Program-made: the position numbers and the translations under genes
The notes under the pieces: generated by a model
The model's database searches: none
What the model was told of the DNA's origin: nothing
Seen by the model: only the letters and a program-made list of their open reading frames with translations
Origin: Sinohyriopsis cumingii
Lineage: Eukaryota > Mollusca > Bivalvia > Unionida > Unionidae
DNA: 64,000 bases
NCBI GenBank assembly: GCA_028554795.2
Contig: CM068841.1
Coordinates: 28,141,721 to 28,205,720 of the forward strand
Direction: 5' to 3'
Part shown: in pieces, positions 49,990 to 63,443 of the stretch
Layout of the letters: every line of letters starts with the position of its first letter
Numbering within the stretch: the stretch's first letter is position 1

Positions 49990-52900
49990 TATATTTATAT
50001 ATTTTACTACTTCAATCCATTTTCTTAAAATCATATTGTTCTTAAGACGGGGATGGTGGTAGCATATGAAAATGTAGAAACGGGATAAAACTCTTACATA
50101 ATGAACTTATTGAATAGGTATGTAAACCTCTGAAGGTACTTTAATAACCATTTTACAGAGAAACTAACTGCGAGTGTTTAAAGACGGGTAACTTGTAATT
50201 AAAACTGCGGACAGAAGTAACGTCTAATTTATATTCATGTAGATGATGAAGCCATTCTAAAATGATATAAATATTCTTTAACAGTAATTAAGGACCATGA
50301 TGAAAATGGAAGTTTGCTTATTTTTCTTTCCCTAAAAACAAAACACACTATGAACGACCGCACAAATAAATGTTTCTTAAAGTATTTGTTTACGTATTTA
50401 ATGAAATTTGACATAAAATTAGGGAGGAAACTACCGTTCGTTCCATACATCATACGAAGTTACGACTTTGTATTAATTAAACACTTGTAAAGTGCACTCT
50501 AGCGAGATTCTTGTGCATACATATTCCAAATGTAACCTGCCGTTTGTCCTGACGTATGCATAATGAAACTATTAGTGCGCGTGTGTTTGTACCGGGCACA
50601 GACTCAAAGAAATAAACAACACCAGAGCGAGAGTAAGGTTTTACTTGTAGTCAACGGTATAGGAGCTGATTTTACTATATGAAAGATTAATATCGATTAA
50701 TAATGAAAAACGTGTACAAATAAATAGATGAAATGTTCACTGTGTGCAAACATTTGCCCAGTCACGAAAGAGGTTGAGCCCGAGGTTTACGATAGATACT
50801 TACAGCCTGAGAGATACAATTATTTCCCGGGTACTGCAGAAAACGTTCACACACAGCCAAGCCTATGACCTTGTCCTCGGTGATGCAAGGCATGGCTAGG
50901 CCATATTCCTCAGTCGAGAAATAATGTCCGAAATAACTGTAGGAATGCACACGAATTTGATGTGTTTAGCTATTCTTCTCTGGCGGATTGCACTGCATAT
51001 TTTACATCAGCAACGACCGATGAAATATTCTCTGTAGTGTGGCATGTCAACAAAGGTAGTCCAGAATACAATTTTCAATGGCTGTGAATTACATCAGAGG
51101 TTTCATTCTCTACATCACGATGTTCCAAGTGATAAGAGGTCATGTTCTACTGAAGTTTCAGTTCACCATTCAAATTACAGCATTCACATTTATGAAAGTG
51201 AAAGAAAAAAAAAAGTCATTTTGAACCAAAAATGGATTTCTACACCGTTAAGTCCTCTTTCATTTTCATTAGATAGGAAGTTAACTATTCCGAATCCTCG
51301 GCCACCAACCTTAAGTAGAATAGCTGGTAATATGAGCAAAAGTCTTATTTAATGATATGAGTTAAGAATAACAACGAGCGGCAAGACTTAAAGTCTTGTT
51401 TTGTGACGTCAAAACTGGTTCTTGCATAACGATATAACTTGAAGTAGACTTTTATAAGACCAAGTCGATTGTTTAGCTGGCGCCAATACCTTAAGTATAT
51501 TTTTATGACTGGATGTAACCTTTTTAGACTTTTTAAAGTTTACAACTCGATCTTTTATGACGGAAAATTCAGTATGATTTAAATCATCATCAGTCTTTAT
51601 TTCCTCTTTTCAGAGTTACAGGAAAAGGGAAAGTAACAAAAAAAATAATAATACAATAGCTATGTACTATTAACAGATGTGTATTGAGAGGGACCTGTTA
51701 GAAACACAGCTTCCTTTTGAGGAGTCTCACATGAGAAAATCATACGTTTTTTTTTAAATTAGAAGCACGTCTGCTCAGTACAAATAGCAAAGCAAAAGCA
51801 AACGACTATGAAGATTTATACTGCGTCATGTCATCCAAACTAATATAATTTGAAAATCAGTCTTATTACTCAGAAATGAGTCGATGCATTACAGATGCAA
51901 AGAACCCGAGAAGTAGACATTATACATGCCTGTGTATTTCGGACGTATCTAAGACAAGACCGTTGAGAAATTCCCCTCACATAATACGACGAATAAATTC
52001 CTCATCTGATTTATTGTAAAGGAAGACATCATGACGAACTCAAAACGTTTTATAGCAAGTGTCCAAAATACTTCTCTGTCGCACAGTGCTTTGACGGCAA
52101 ATAAGCGCATGAATTATTAAGAATAACTGCAGAGTTTGTAAACTTGAACACTATTATTTAGTACCTTGTGCATGACATTTGTAATGGGACAATTACCTGT
52201 AACTCTTTTGTTATTTTTGAAGAAGAAAAAAAGAATTTTGTTTATATTAAGAATTAAAGGAAGAAGAGGTTATCTCCCCTGTCATCTAACGGATTCAAGG
52301 CGCACGATTTACTTCCCCAAAATTTGTATAATTTTTTTTATATGTTGAACAACTATGTACTTCTGAGAAAGTGACATATGTAAGGTGAAGTTGTTTGCAT
52401 TTGCAACGAGCGAAGTGGAGGGAATATTGGCATACCTTTATATTGCTTTCATGTACTGTGGCTGAGATTTCTCTGAATATTGTACTTGTGGAATTGTACA
52501 TGATGTAAGCACACAGCAAACAGAACGGCAACACACACACCCACGTGCTCGAAAAATCAGCCTGAATTAGCCTAAATTACGCTTCAGAAACCATTTGAAT
52601 AAGGAAAATGAATTTTGCTAGACCAGTCAATACCAGACTCTGAAAATGCGATGAATGAACTGCGAACTGCATAAAATGCAAAAAAGTTATCGGCTCTTTT
52701 GTTTTACAATTTACCTCTGAAGTCCAAGAAAGAAATATGATCAAGCGGAGCTATGTTTTTAGATATACATCTGAACTAAGGCCAAGCGGTATATAACCAA
52801 AATTATATCCATCAGTCACCCACCAAAACAGGGAATTTAAAGTTATTTCAACGATGCCTAAAATATACAAGGTTATTTTTTATATAGCAGTGAGGAAAAC

Positions 52901-53510
52901 CTTGGAAATTCTTTTCTTTAATTATAAAAATCTAACTGAAGAAAATGAAATACATAACATTTTTATTCGAAACATTTTAGGAAAGATGATTGTCGAAACA
53001 ATTGGAAATTCTCTGAGATTACATTTTGTTTTTAAAAACACCGAATTAAATTTTTTAACCATGATATTGATTTTTTCATATGGTAACACATGTATAAATT
53101 CAATCTTTATAACTAATAAGGAAATCATAAAAATTACATTGTAATAAATCATTTTCTTTTAGATAATAACCTGACCAGATATGATCAAAGAGATGATTTA
53201 AAAACACAATGTAAAGAAAGTCATCGAAAGAAACAACTTTTAAAAAAATGTAAATGGGCACAGACGTAACTAATAGTAGGATATAAAATAAAACTTCCTT
53301 CGTATGTAACAAAGAAATCAATAAAAAAATCAATTGTTACGAAACAATGAGCTTGACAGTTTCAACGTACCATTGTAAAATTATATTTCATCTGTAAGTT
53401 TTATAATAATAAAAGGGTAAATTATTAAGCCAGTATAAATGAACATGATATTGTTACCACAATATATAATGTAAAATTTACTAACTTTTTTTTAGTGCAG
53501 ATATACAATA
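49990..53510. other. AT-rich host DNA around one candidate exon
   Basis: Apart from the exon candidate at 50804-50936, I see no supported gene or repeat here. Confidence 0.4.
50804..50936 (-). CDS. Candidate host internal coding exon (unknown protein)
   Basis: A 133-base minus-strand exon with acceptor GCATTCCTACAG and strong donor GTAAGT. It is open in the frame that begins after one codon base, encoding YFGHYFSTEEYGLAMPC, then ITEDKVIGLAVCERFLQYPG and NNCISQA. Cys-containing, less AT-rich than its surroundings and ending in phase 0. I do not recognise the family; it could be a secreted protein. Flanking exons were not found within reach. Confidence 0.45.
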
Positions 53511-53517
53511 ATATTAT

Positions 53518-54069
53518 AAGACTGATAGAATCCAGCCATTGTGTAGCCTAGTACAAGACTGATAGAATCCAGTCATTGTGTAGCCTAGTACAAGACTGAT
53601 AGAATCCAGCCATTGTGTAGCCTAGTACAAGACTGATAGAATTCAGCCATTGTGTAGTCTAGTACAAGACTGATATAATCCAGTCATTGGTTAGTCTAGT
53701 ACAAGACTGATAGAATCCAGCCATTGTGTAGCCTAGTACAAGACTGATAGAATCCAGCCATTATGTAGCCTAGTACAAGACTGATAGAATCCAGTCATTG
53801 TGTAGCCTAGTACAAGACTGATAGAATCCAGTCATTGTGTAGTCTAGTATAAGACTGATAGAATCCAACCATTGTGTAGCCTAGTAAAAGACTGATAGAA
53901 TCCAGCCATTGTGTTGTCTAGTACAAGACTGATAGAATCCAGCCTTTGTGTAGCCTAGTACAAGACTGATAGAATCCAGCCATTGTGTAGCCGAGTACAA
54001 GACTGATAGAATCCAGTCATTGTGTAGTCTAGTACAAGATTGATAGAATCCAGTCATTGTGTAGCCTAG
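53518..54069. repeat. 37-bp minisatellite, about 15 copies
   Basis: Tandem units of AAGACTGATAGAATCCAG(C/T)C then ATTGTGTAGCCTAGTAC, period 37, with few substitutions between copies. No spacers, so not a CRISPR array. Confidence 0.95.
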
Positions 54070-54756
54070 TGGCTTTGGTTAAAAATATTTTGGGCAATGT
54101 CAGTCAAGTTTCTTCTATTTTGCAATAGAGCAGCTGAACAGACCTGGTTTGCGAATCAAGCCAACTTCTGCGCTGGAGTCCTGTACCTTTACCGTTCTCA
54201 TATCTGACGTCAACCATGGAGTTACTGCTGCACATCTTTATAAATTCAATATCAAACACGGTTTGATTGGGCCAAGCCCGTGTAAACTTCTGAATTAAAT
54301 TACAATTTAAATGTTTTTTATAATGGTGTTTAATTGGCCTACCACATCAAATCTTAGATATTCTCTGATAATTTATGTATTCATAATAATGCAATAACAC
54401 CGCTAACTAAATATAATTGTTTATCAACAACCTGCTGAAGTCATAAGTTTAATTGTGTTTTTCTTGTAATCAGCGTCATTTGTTCTTGTTGTTGTTTGAT
54501 TTGAATCATAGGGTAGGTGATACAGCGCTTCTGACGTTAGATATACCTAATAAATGGAATGTTTAAATAATGTCCTTACTTTACATCCTAAACAATTTGA
54601 AAAATACGATAAAGCCAACAGAAATTATTTCTATGAGATTCAAACAATATGTTGTCATTTTAAATTCGATTGCTCTATAAAATTACAAGTGAGTTCATCA
54701 TTACGCAAACTGGGACGTTAATCAAACTGCAGGATAAACTTAAGAAAATCTGAAAC

Positions 54757-55250
54757 TTATGACGAAGTCATTGCTGACACCTGCCGGACAAGCATAACAC
54801 AATAATAACGACAAACAGAAGTTCCAACTGGCTGCAGCTGGTTAGACAAATAATTTTGTTTTAGTATTTTTTTAAAAATATGTTGTTTGATAATGTCACT
54901 TGGCCGAAGTCCAAATGAATCAAAATAAGTATTATCGTAAGCAGCAACCCAATGAGTGCCGGATCCATCGGCGAAATTCTGTATATTGACGACACATGAA
55001 CCTGATGTTGGTGCCGTATCAAGTTCGTCGTTAGAATATACTCCATGAAAATGTTTCACCGATTTTAATTTGTCTAATATTTCAAAGTTACTCAACGCAG
55101 GCGATTTCATCACCTTGTCCCGGCAACATCAGACCGTGACCGTTGACTCCACGGCCGATCCCTAACATGTTCAAAAAAGACTACCTGCCATTCCTGCCAA
55201 AAGTGGTCGTATAAATCCTCATTCAACCGCTCTGCGGTTGCTGCGAGACC
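54757..55250 (-). mobile_element. Third virus-like fragment: adenain-like protease remnant
   Basis: A 118-codon minus-strand frame with the adenain pattern: SGTHWVAAY, TYFDSFGLRP, NQLQPVGTSVCRYYCVML, giving His, Asp, Gln and Cys in order. Just upstream (to about 55250) is a hydrophobic GFIRPLLAGMAGSLF remnant of the kind that ends the KLxxA peptide, the gene normally next to this protease. It is thus a fragment of an element related to copies 1 and 2, but it differs from both in sequence. No other parts are seen. A fossil with several breaks. Confidence 0.6.
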
Positions 55251-55513
55251 GTGTTGTCCTACGCAATTCGAAAAATGCAAAGAAGTCGAAGGAAATTATT
55301 TATATAAGATTGAATCTAAGAATAAATTATGTGAGGGGCAGTGGTGTTTGCGTGAGGTGTTCAAACACCAGTTAGGCAGTAGCTTTAATACGGTGTTCAA
55401 AGCTGTGAGTGGCACCTGAAAGCTCGTAGAAGGACACTTCTTTAAAAATAATAGATCTTGAGCATTTTGTACACTATACAGGACTACTGAAAACGTGTAT
55501 GATATATTCCTAC

Positions 55514-55608
55514 CAGTGTCAACATCGATATAAAATATAGGTTTGACAACCAGCCTTCCGTCATAGGCCTCTTGATCTAGACCTTCGCTTCCTGGTTGCT
55601 CGTGTTGC
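55514..55608 (-). CDS. Candidate host internal coding exon (unknown protein)
   Basis: A 95-base minus-strand exon with a long pyrimidine tract and acceptor TTTTTTTTTCAG, and donor GTAGGA. It encodes QHEQPGSEGLDQEAYDGRLV then VKPIFYIDVDT, with one leading and one trailing codon base. Protein-like, unrecognised. A decayed copy of its first part lies at 57215-57250, again on the minus strand and again after a CTTCAG acceptor, suggesting a past exon duplication. Confidence 0.5.
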
Positions 55609-55614
55609 CTGAAA

Positions 55615-58440
55615 AAAAAGAAGATAAATACAATCGATAATTTCCAGGTTGAATTATGCTCTGGTCATTATTTAGTATGCAAGGATAAAAAGCAAAGAAA
55701 ATAATTCATGATAAACCAATTGCCAGTAAAACCTTTACAAAGACAGTGATAATGAGGCTGATGTTTTCTTCGTGGATATGGATCCGATATAGAACATATC
55801 ATGAAATAAAATACCTAGATAATTAGAGAAACTCAAGCTGTTGTTATTGTTGTTTCTTTTTTAAAATAAGTTTGTAGACATGCCGCGCATGCACAACCCC
55901 ATCTCTCCATATCTCTCTACAATAAACAGTGTTTATCCTGACCAACCATGTTTTTCTTCGTTATAGAGAAAATAATAATATTGAAGTTTGTCTCCAAGTA
56001 TTTATCTTTATATTTATAATGCATGTTTGGGGAGGTAGTCAAGAAATTTAACAAGACCATAAAAAAGTAACACATATTATTTTCCATGGATATATCAATA
56101 TATTGTATATACACTGCATTTAACCTTTTTAAGAAAATAGCTTCAGAGCTAGGATGATTCGCCAACAATGTTATGAATGCAACGAATGCGTCGTACGTTA
56201 TACGTAAGTTGTTGGATATGGGTGATTAAGTTTCGCAAGCTTGCCCAATCCCAGATCACGTGACATTTGTCTCATTTTTCCTTTTGCACCCAATATGTTG
56301 GTTTAAATCTCTGTGTGTAACTACTATGCACGATAAAAGCAATGCAATTATGTTTAACTTATCGAATATAATAATATAAAAAATGTTTGCTGCAGAATTT
56401 AAGGGGGCAGGGGTCAAGATGAAAAATTAACTTCTTGCTTATTGACTTACATGCGCTGCAGGCATAAGTTAAGAATGAATAATTGCGCATGAATATGCTC
56501 ACCCTTGAAATTGTTACTGAAGGACTGGGGGCGCAATAACGGTTATCAATTAACAGCGAATAAAAAGGCAATTAAATAATTGTAATGTTATTCATGATGC
56601 TGTTTACTTTGTCTGCCAATTTATCTGTATGGGTTGGAACCAAATGATGAAGATTTTACGATGTATGAAAATTAATTCAAATATTTATAAAATATATAAT
56701 CAAACTGCTCCAAATGTATTTCTTTAACAATAGACAGTATTTGTTTAAAATCCCAGATAAGTTTAATTTCTACATTTGTCATTGTCATTCCTTTCTTGTT
56801 CTATTTTCCTGGAAAATCTGAGTGAATCAGCACTGATTACGTTCAATTTAAGAAATGAATTTGCAAAGTTTCAATAATTTGTAGCATTTGTCTTTGACCA
56901 TTTCGAGAATGCATTGCAAGCAAGGAAGGCAGGTTCTGCAAGATTGTTACAAAGAATACAGTCTGTGCACATAGTTTAACTGAGTGAAAAGTAAAAGCAC
57001 CTTTTCTCTAGTAATTGTAAGGAAAGGTTCGTAAATTTCGCATACATGTTAAACTCTTTAATAAGATTACTTCTTGATAAAAGTATCGTATACTTTACAG
57101 AGCTCCTTGCATAAGACCTTATCAACAATTAACAAGTGTCTAAGATATTCTTGCCCGAGTCAAAATCTTTCGAGAAAACGAAGCTTATAAACCGACCTCT
57201 CATTAATGTTTTCTTGTTCTAAATCTTAGCCTCCTTGTTGCTCGTGTTGTCTGAAGCTAGCAATATAATAAATATCCACGTTAATGTTCAGCTACAATTA
57301 TAGATTCAGCCTCTTTAAAGCAAAAGGTTTTTAAATGAACATGATGTAATGAAGACAGTTTTAATAGCTTTGTTCTTGTCTTCTTAAGTGAGCCGTAAAA
57401 TCCGTCGAATACACAAATATCGAACTCATCAGTGAACGTGTCACATGATGGTTTTTAAAATTAGCAAATATTGGTCAATTGGGCAACACAAGCAACCTTT
57501 TATTTGTGGTATTAAATGCTCTTGCACAAGGGTAACCCCTGTGAGAAAACAAACTACTTATGGGACAAATGTTACTTCCATCAAATGAAAGTATCTTTAG
57601 TCAATTAATCGAATCACCTGTATCGTTTTAATTCATCTGTTTAATTTTTACTTTAGAGTTCAGGCTCTTTAAAAGACTTCCTTGTATTTACACATTTTCG
57701 GGCTATGCACTTCGTCTTCACGGTAGAATTTATCGAGTAGTTAAATCCAGGGCAAGCAGCATATTTGCCCTTGATCTATGTTGTCACACAGACCTGTCAA
57801 ATTGACATTTCTAGCGTAGCATGTTACCATTACTGGGCAAAGAATGAGCTCACTGAGTAATACCGACGGTAGTAGTTTAAGGAACAGCGTGTGTTCCTAC
57901 AAGTTACCTCTGCTTTACGGAAAAGCCAGTTTTTATGCATTAATTGGTGTATTTTTGGAAAATAAAGCAGTCAGAGATAGCGGGCCAGTCAGAGATAGAA
58001 GGTCAGCGAATCTTAAATACAGACCTCACCGAGCGTTCGGGCAAAATGCTTAAACTTGAGCACGGAATGCAATTATATCATGTTGAGTTACTGAAAAAGA
58101 AAGCAATGAATTGCGGCCATGTATAGACGATAATTCGTGTATATATATATATATGTAACAGCATTATGGATGATAAACTGCAAAAATACAAGACGCAAAT
58201 TTGTTACGTGATATACGGATCATGATACAGGCAGGAAGACTGGATATTGATGAGTACCAGTTACAGCGTAAAAACAGAAATGAACAAAATATAAGAAAGG
58301 TTAATACTAGGACTGAAATTAGTTGTATCAACCTTATTATTCATTACTCGCTTCATTGTCATCATGATAGGTAGTGCTAGAGAGAATGTGGGAGTGTATG
58401 CAATATTTATGTTATATGTCAGTCTATGCTATGTTATTAT
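55615..58440. other. Gene-poor host DNA
   Basis: Only the decayed exon copy at 57215-57250 stands out. Frames at 57844-58126 have no recognisable domain. Confidence 0.4.
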
Positions 58441-58442
58441 TT

Positions 58443-58645
58443 GAGCAGCAGAGAGGGCGAACAACCTCTAATTGGTTCGCAATGATTGAAGCGAAGGATT
58501 TACCAATTCGAGTGCCAAGAGAGGGCGAACAGCTTCTAATCGACTCACTCTCTATTTGCAAAAATAAGCCTTTCTCGATTTGGTAAAAAGGTTCGCAATG
58601 ATTGAAGCAAAGGATTTTACCAATTCGAGTGCCCTCTCTGCTGCT
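58443..58645. repeat. Small inverted/direct repeat structure
   Basis: GCAGCAGAGAGGGC at the left end is inverted at the right end (GCCCTCTCTGCTGC). Inside, GTTCGCAATGATTGAAGC and the following AAGGATTT, CCAATTCGAGTGCC occur twice in direct orientation (about 58484 and 58589). Possibly a tiny non-autonomous element. Confidence 0.45.
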
Positions 58646-58689
58646 ATTAATTAACTTCCAACCGAAATAGCTCCAACCCAACCTCCATC

Positions 58690-59421
58690 TGTCGATGAAG
58701 AAATACTTGAAGGTATTGGCAAAATTGATACTGAAGTCGCCGACGTGAAAATAAAACTTGCAATTAAAACAATAAAAGAAAATATTGAATTAATTGAAAA
58801 ATTTTACGAAGAGGTTATCGAGGATATTAAAAATACTGAAGAACATGATTTGCCTGAAACAATACTATTTGGTGCATATAATAAATCTAAAATGTTAAAA
58901 ATCGGTTATGAAACCCCAAATGGGTATATCGTATACATTACAACAAAAAACAAGTCAGACGTAATGAATTTAAATTCAATGCACTTGTTAAGGAAATAAG
59001 AAGACTTGATAGAAAGCTTAATAAACAACTACAATCTACACCGCAGCAACAGATAGAACAACAACAATCTTCTTCGCTGCAGCAAAAGTTGATGTCGGAA
59101 CTTAAAAGGTCTGAAGAGCTACTTAAGAAAACAAAAGTAGAAAGATCACCTTTAAGACTCTTTGAGAAAAAGGCGGAAACAACAAGTGAGGTAGAAGGAA
59201 CAACCGGAAGTAGGTTTGGAAGTGGTCTTGTTACTCCATGCCCTAACACTATTCTTTCTGACGTAGGACGACTAGAAGTTCTCACAGGAGGAAAACGAGC
59301 TGGTAATAATTCTCCGGAAATAATTAATGAAGCAGCTGATATTTGTCAGCGATTATTTACAGGTGGTATCATGGATATTAGCGTTTACCGAGAACTTATT
59401 GATGAACTTGTTGATGACTAA
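58690..59421 (+). pseudogene. Charged coiled-coil gene at 5' end of copy 2
   Basis: Helical region (IKTIKENIELIEKFYEEVIE), then a block with YNKSKMLKIGYETPNGYIVY, a Gln-rich coil (QQQIEQQQSSSLQQKL), and the conserved end KRAGNNSPEIINEAAD with RLFTGGIMD shared with copy 1. Function unknown; probably virion structural by position. One or two breaks. Confidence 0.45.
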
Positions 59422-59490
59422 CAGTGATTCGATAAATGGCAAGCAAAATAAGATGATCATACACAATAGTCAACGTGGACCTGTAATGGT

Positions 59491-59749
59491 GGGGGAGGGG
59501 CGAGTGGCCGAGTGGTCTAAAGCGCTATCCGTTACAGATCACTGCCATCTCACCTCTGTCTGCGTGGGTTCGAGTCTCGGACTCGGCCAATGTGGGTATG
59601 TGAGAAAGCTTGCCAGTAGCTTCTCGAGGGTCGGTGGTTCTTTCCGAGGATTTCCCGGGTTCTTTCTCTACCAATAATACTGGCCACCATGTATAGCCTA
59701 TCGTGTGCTGAAAAATGGCGTTAAACCATACAACAACAACAACAACAAC
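59491..59749 (+). mobile_element. tRNA-derived SINE, copy 2, inside virus-like element
   Basis: tRNA-Ser/Leu-like head with box A (GTGGCCGAGTGGTCTAA) and box B (GGTTCGAGTCTC at 59567-59577), core with CCCGGGTTCT and TACTGGCCACCATGTATAG, and a CAA-repeat tail. The flanking duplications GACCTGTAATGGT (59478-59490) and GACATGTAATGGT (59750-59762) differ by one base. It lies between two genes of copy 2, so it is younger than that element. Confidence 0.9.
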
Positions 59750-59757
59750 GACATGTA

Positions 59758-60189
59758 ATGGTCAGAACAATAAACTCACGATTACCAACCTACAGAGCGA
59801 TTTACGGAGATAGACTTGGTGATTTTGTTCAGGGATTATTGAGAAGGTTAGCTCCAAAAGTAGCACCTGTTGCAGAACAATTATCAATGAAAGCTAGTGA
59901 TGTTGTTTGTGAAAAATCTCCCATTGCAATTGTCAACGTTGCTGGTAAGTCGTTCTCGGCAATCAAAGAAAAACGAGCATGATTAATACGACGAAAATCA
60001 CAGCCAATAAAAATACCAAGTACTGAACTTATGCCTGCAAATGTCAGCAAAATAATAAATGAATCTGCAAATCAGAAACTGGCATCGCTAGCAGATCAAG
60101 GAATGGGTAAAGCAGGGAATAATATTTCTGGTTTAATATCAGTAAGCGGAGTTTTCCGAAGGCGGTAATCCTCGTGTTAGACGAAAATA
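59758..60189 (+). pseudogene. Small pVI-like structural gene (copy 2)
   Basis: Opens MVRTINSRLPTYRAIYGDRL, with GDFVQGLLRRLAPKVAPVAEQ after it. The pattern of Tyr, Arg and Gly followed by an amphipathic helix resembles the Polinton pVI-like gene at 36929. A later NVAGKSFSAIKE block matches copy 1. It lies directly upstream of the capsid-like gene, as in copy 1. Broken about once or twice. Confidence 0.45.
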
Positions 60190-60201
60190 ATTGTAATAAA
60201 A

Positions 60202-61665
<1,464 letters not shown>

Positions 61666-61699
61666 TTCACCTTATTAAAAACAGGAGTATTTTATAAAA

Positions 61700-62080
61700 A
61701 TGTCATATCATCATGCTAGTGTCAGTCTGACTCCTGGACAGATCAAAAAGCTACAATCCGTATCAGCAAAAAAATGTGGGACCACAGTACCGCTAAAGCA
61801 CAATCATATCACAGGCGGTGAAAATAAACTGTCACTGACAGCGCGTCATCTTAAACATCTCCATGACTCTAAACAATCCAAGACTGGAATACAATTTAAA
61901 CCTTCTGCTGGTGCTATCAACGACATGGTTTAAACCGGAGGAATATTTCTACGTCTCGCAGTAATACCAGCGCTGACAGCTGCTACTGATCCAGCTGTTG
62001 CAAAAGCTGCTGCGTTAGGTGCTGTTGGAACCGCTGATGAAATGACATTTAAAAAAACAAAACTGCGGGAAAGGGATTAA
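61700..62080 (+). pseudogene. KLxxA-repeat, hydrophobic-tail peptide (copy 2)
   Basis: Opens MSYHHASVSLTPGQIKKLQS, then GGENKLSLTARHLKHLHDSK and SKTGIQF, ending in a GGIFLRLAVIPALTAA-type tail. Two SLTxxQ/xLKxL segments plus the glycine-led hydrophobic tail match copy 1 and recall the tail of the Polinton protein at 33407. Likely a capsid-internal or membrane-active peptide, which is inference. About one break. Confidence 0.5.
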
Positions 62081-62242
62081 GACTTCCAGGAACGTATCAA
62101 GGAAAAGGTCCGAGATTTCAGGGAACTTACCTGGGGTAAGGTCAAAGACTTCAGGGAACTTATCTAGGACGATCCGTTCAAGGAAAAGGTCTGATACGTC
62201 CGGAACTTATCTACGTTGAATTCACAATGGGGTTTTACACCA

Positions 62243-62656
62243 ATGTCAAATTTTGATTTAATCGATGCGGCTTAACAACTCAAAATCAAAAACTTCAGAG
62301 GTGTATTTATGCGAGATCAATTACCACAACAACCAAACAACGCTGAAACTGGTATTATTAATCTCGATTCACTTGTTGGACCTGGAACTCACTGGGTAGA
62401 ATACGCGATTGACCCTCGTGGGATTGTTTATTTAGACTCGTATGGGTTAGCTCCACCGCATGAATTTATCAGATATGTCACGCCTTACAACGTGCCAATC
62501 TGGTATTCGACGTTACCAACACAACAATTAACCGATCCGCCAATATGCGGCCGTGAAGTAATTGCGGTGCTCGAGTCTATATCAAAATCATCATTACAAC
62601 CTCACAAAGTTTTGTACAATTATACAAGTCAACAGTTTGAGAAATCATTGATTTAG
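62243..62656 (+). pseudogene. Adenain-like cysteine protease (copy 2)
   Basis: Shows the full family layout: MSNFDLIDAA, then FRGVFMRDQLPQQP, GIINLDSLVGPGTHWVEYAI with the active His, IVYLDSYGLAPP with the acid residue, and PPICGREVIAVLES with the presumptive Cys. It matches copy 1 (2820-3120) and, more loosely, the fragment at 54757 and the Polinton protease at 39217. It probably matured the capsid. About one break. Confidence 0.65.
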
Positions 62657-62687
62657 ATCTCCATTTGGAAAAACGAAGAAAAGAATA

Positions 62688-63136
62688 ATGGTTGATATTT
62701 ATGGAAGATCCCGAGATGTGAGTAAAAAGAAACTGACATAGATTTATCAAAATACATGACAAAAGATGATCTTAATGATCTCATGAACCTGGCTGGAGTT
62801 GACCGAGATGAAGTTGTTGTTTTTCAGGACCAATATGGCATGCTAAAAACCAGCAACATCAAATGGAATGATATAGTTCGACGAGTACTCGGTGCGGTCA
62901 CGGATAACATCCCTGTATTTACTGACGGCGGTATAATCAAAGATTCAAGTATATCGTTTACAACCATCAGAGACGAAATTGTAAGAAGCGCAGCTAATTG
63001 TTTGAAGAATACCGACGACACAAGGACAGGTGAACGCAGCATGAACGGAAATAAAATAGTAGTTGCTCGGAGACCCAACATCCGACGAAGAAGCGGAAAC
63101 AAAAAAAATATGTGGACGTTCACTACAGCACCGTAG
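62688..63136 (+). pseudogene. Unknown small gene of virus-like family (copy 2)
   Basis: Begins MVDIYGRSRDV, as in copy 1, and includes a long open stretch with MTKDDLNDLMNLAGVDRDEV, IKWNDIVRRVLGAVTDNIPV and a basic end (RRPNIRRRSGNKK). No recognised domain. Conservation of its place after the protease in both copies suggests a real gene of the family. Confidence 0.45.
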
Positions 63137-63441
63137 ATAATAAATTATCCACGTTACGGGCCGAGGAAGACGTTCATGTGAGTATGTTAACGAATTTTCG
63201 TAGAAATTTAATTTTTTTTTTTGATGAAATCGTAGATGTTTTCTTTGGTACTAAATTGACCGCTGACATGAAACTCTCTGATATCAAGACAAACATTAAT
63301 GATACATTTAAGAAAACACTCGAAGAAATCGTAAGTGGAATTCCTGATATCGTTAACAAAATTAGTCTGATTAAAATTCCTCCCGGAGTAACTCCGGAAA
63401 AGATCATCAATAACGTATACACAGTGTCATCGGGATTCTAA
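63112..63441 (+). CDS. Unknown helical gene (copy 2)
   Basis: 109 codons, overlapping the end of the previous frame. It is mostly helical with FFDEIVDVFFGTKLTADMKL and EEIVSGIPDIVNKISLIKIP. No family known to me and no counterpart seen in copy 1. Confidence 0.4.
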   Translation: MDVHYSTVDNKLSTLRAEEDVHVSMLTNFRRNLIFFFDEIVDVFFGTKLTADMKLSDIKTNINDTFKKTLEEIVSGIPDIVNKISLIKIPPGVTPEKIINNVYTVSSGF

Positions 63442-63443
63442 AC

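Noticed and set aside
49258-50045. Several open frames rich in Cys/Val or Thr/His on both strands
   Set aside because: They are translations of the GT-rich minisatellite; no protein-like features.
53518-54069. CRISPR-like regular array
   Set aside because: Units are contiguous 37-bp tandem repeats without spacers, in a eukaryotic setting.
59500-59580. A possible tRNA-Ser/Leu gene
   Set aside because: Boxes A and B are the head of a SINE with a CAA tail and target duplication; no proper tRNA 3' half.
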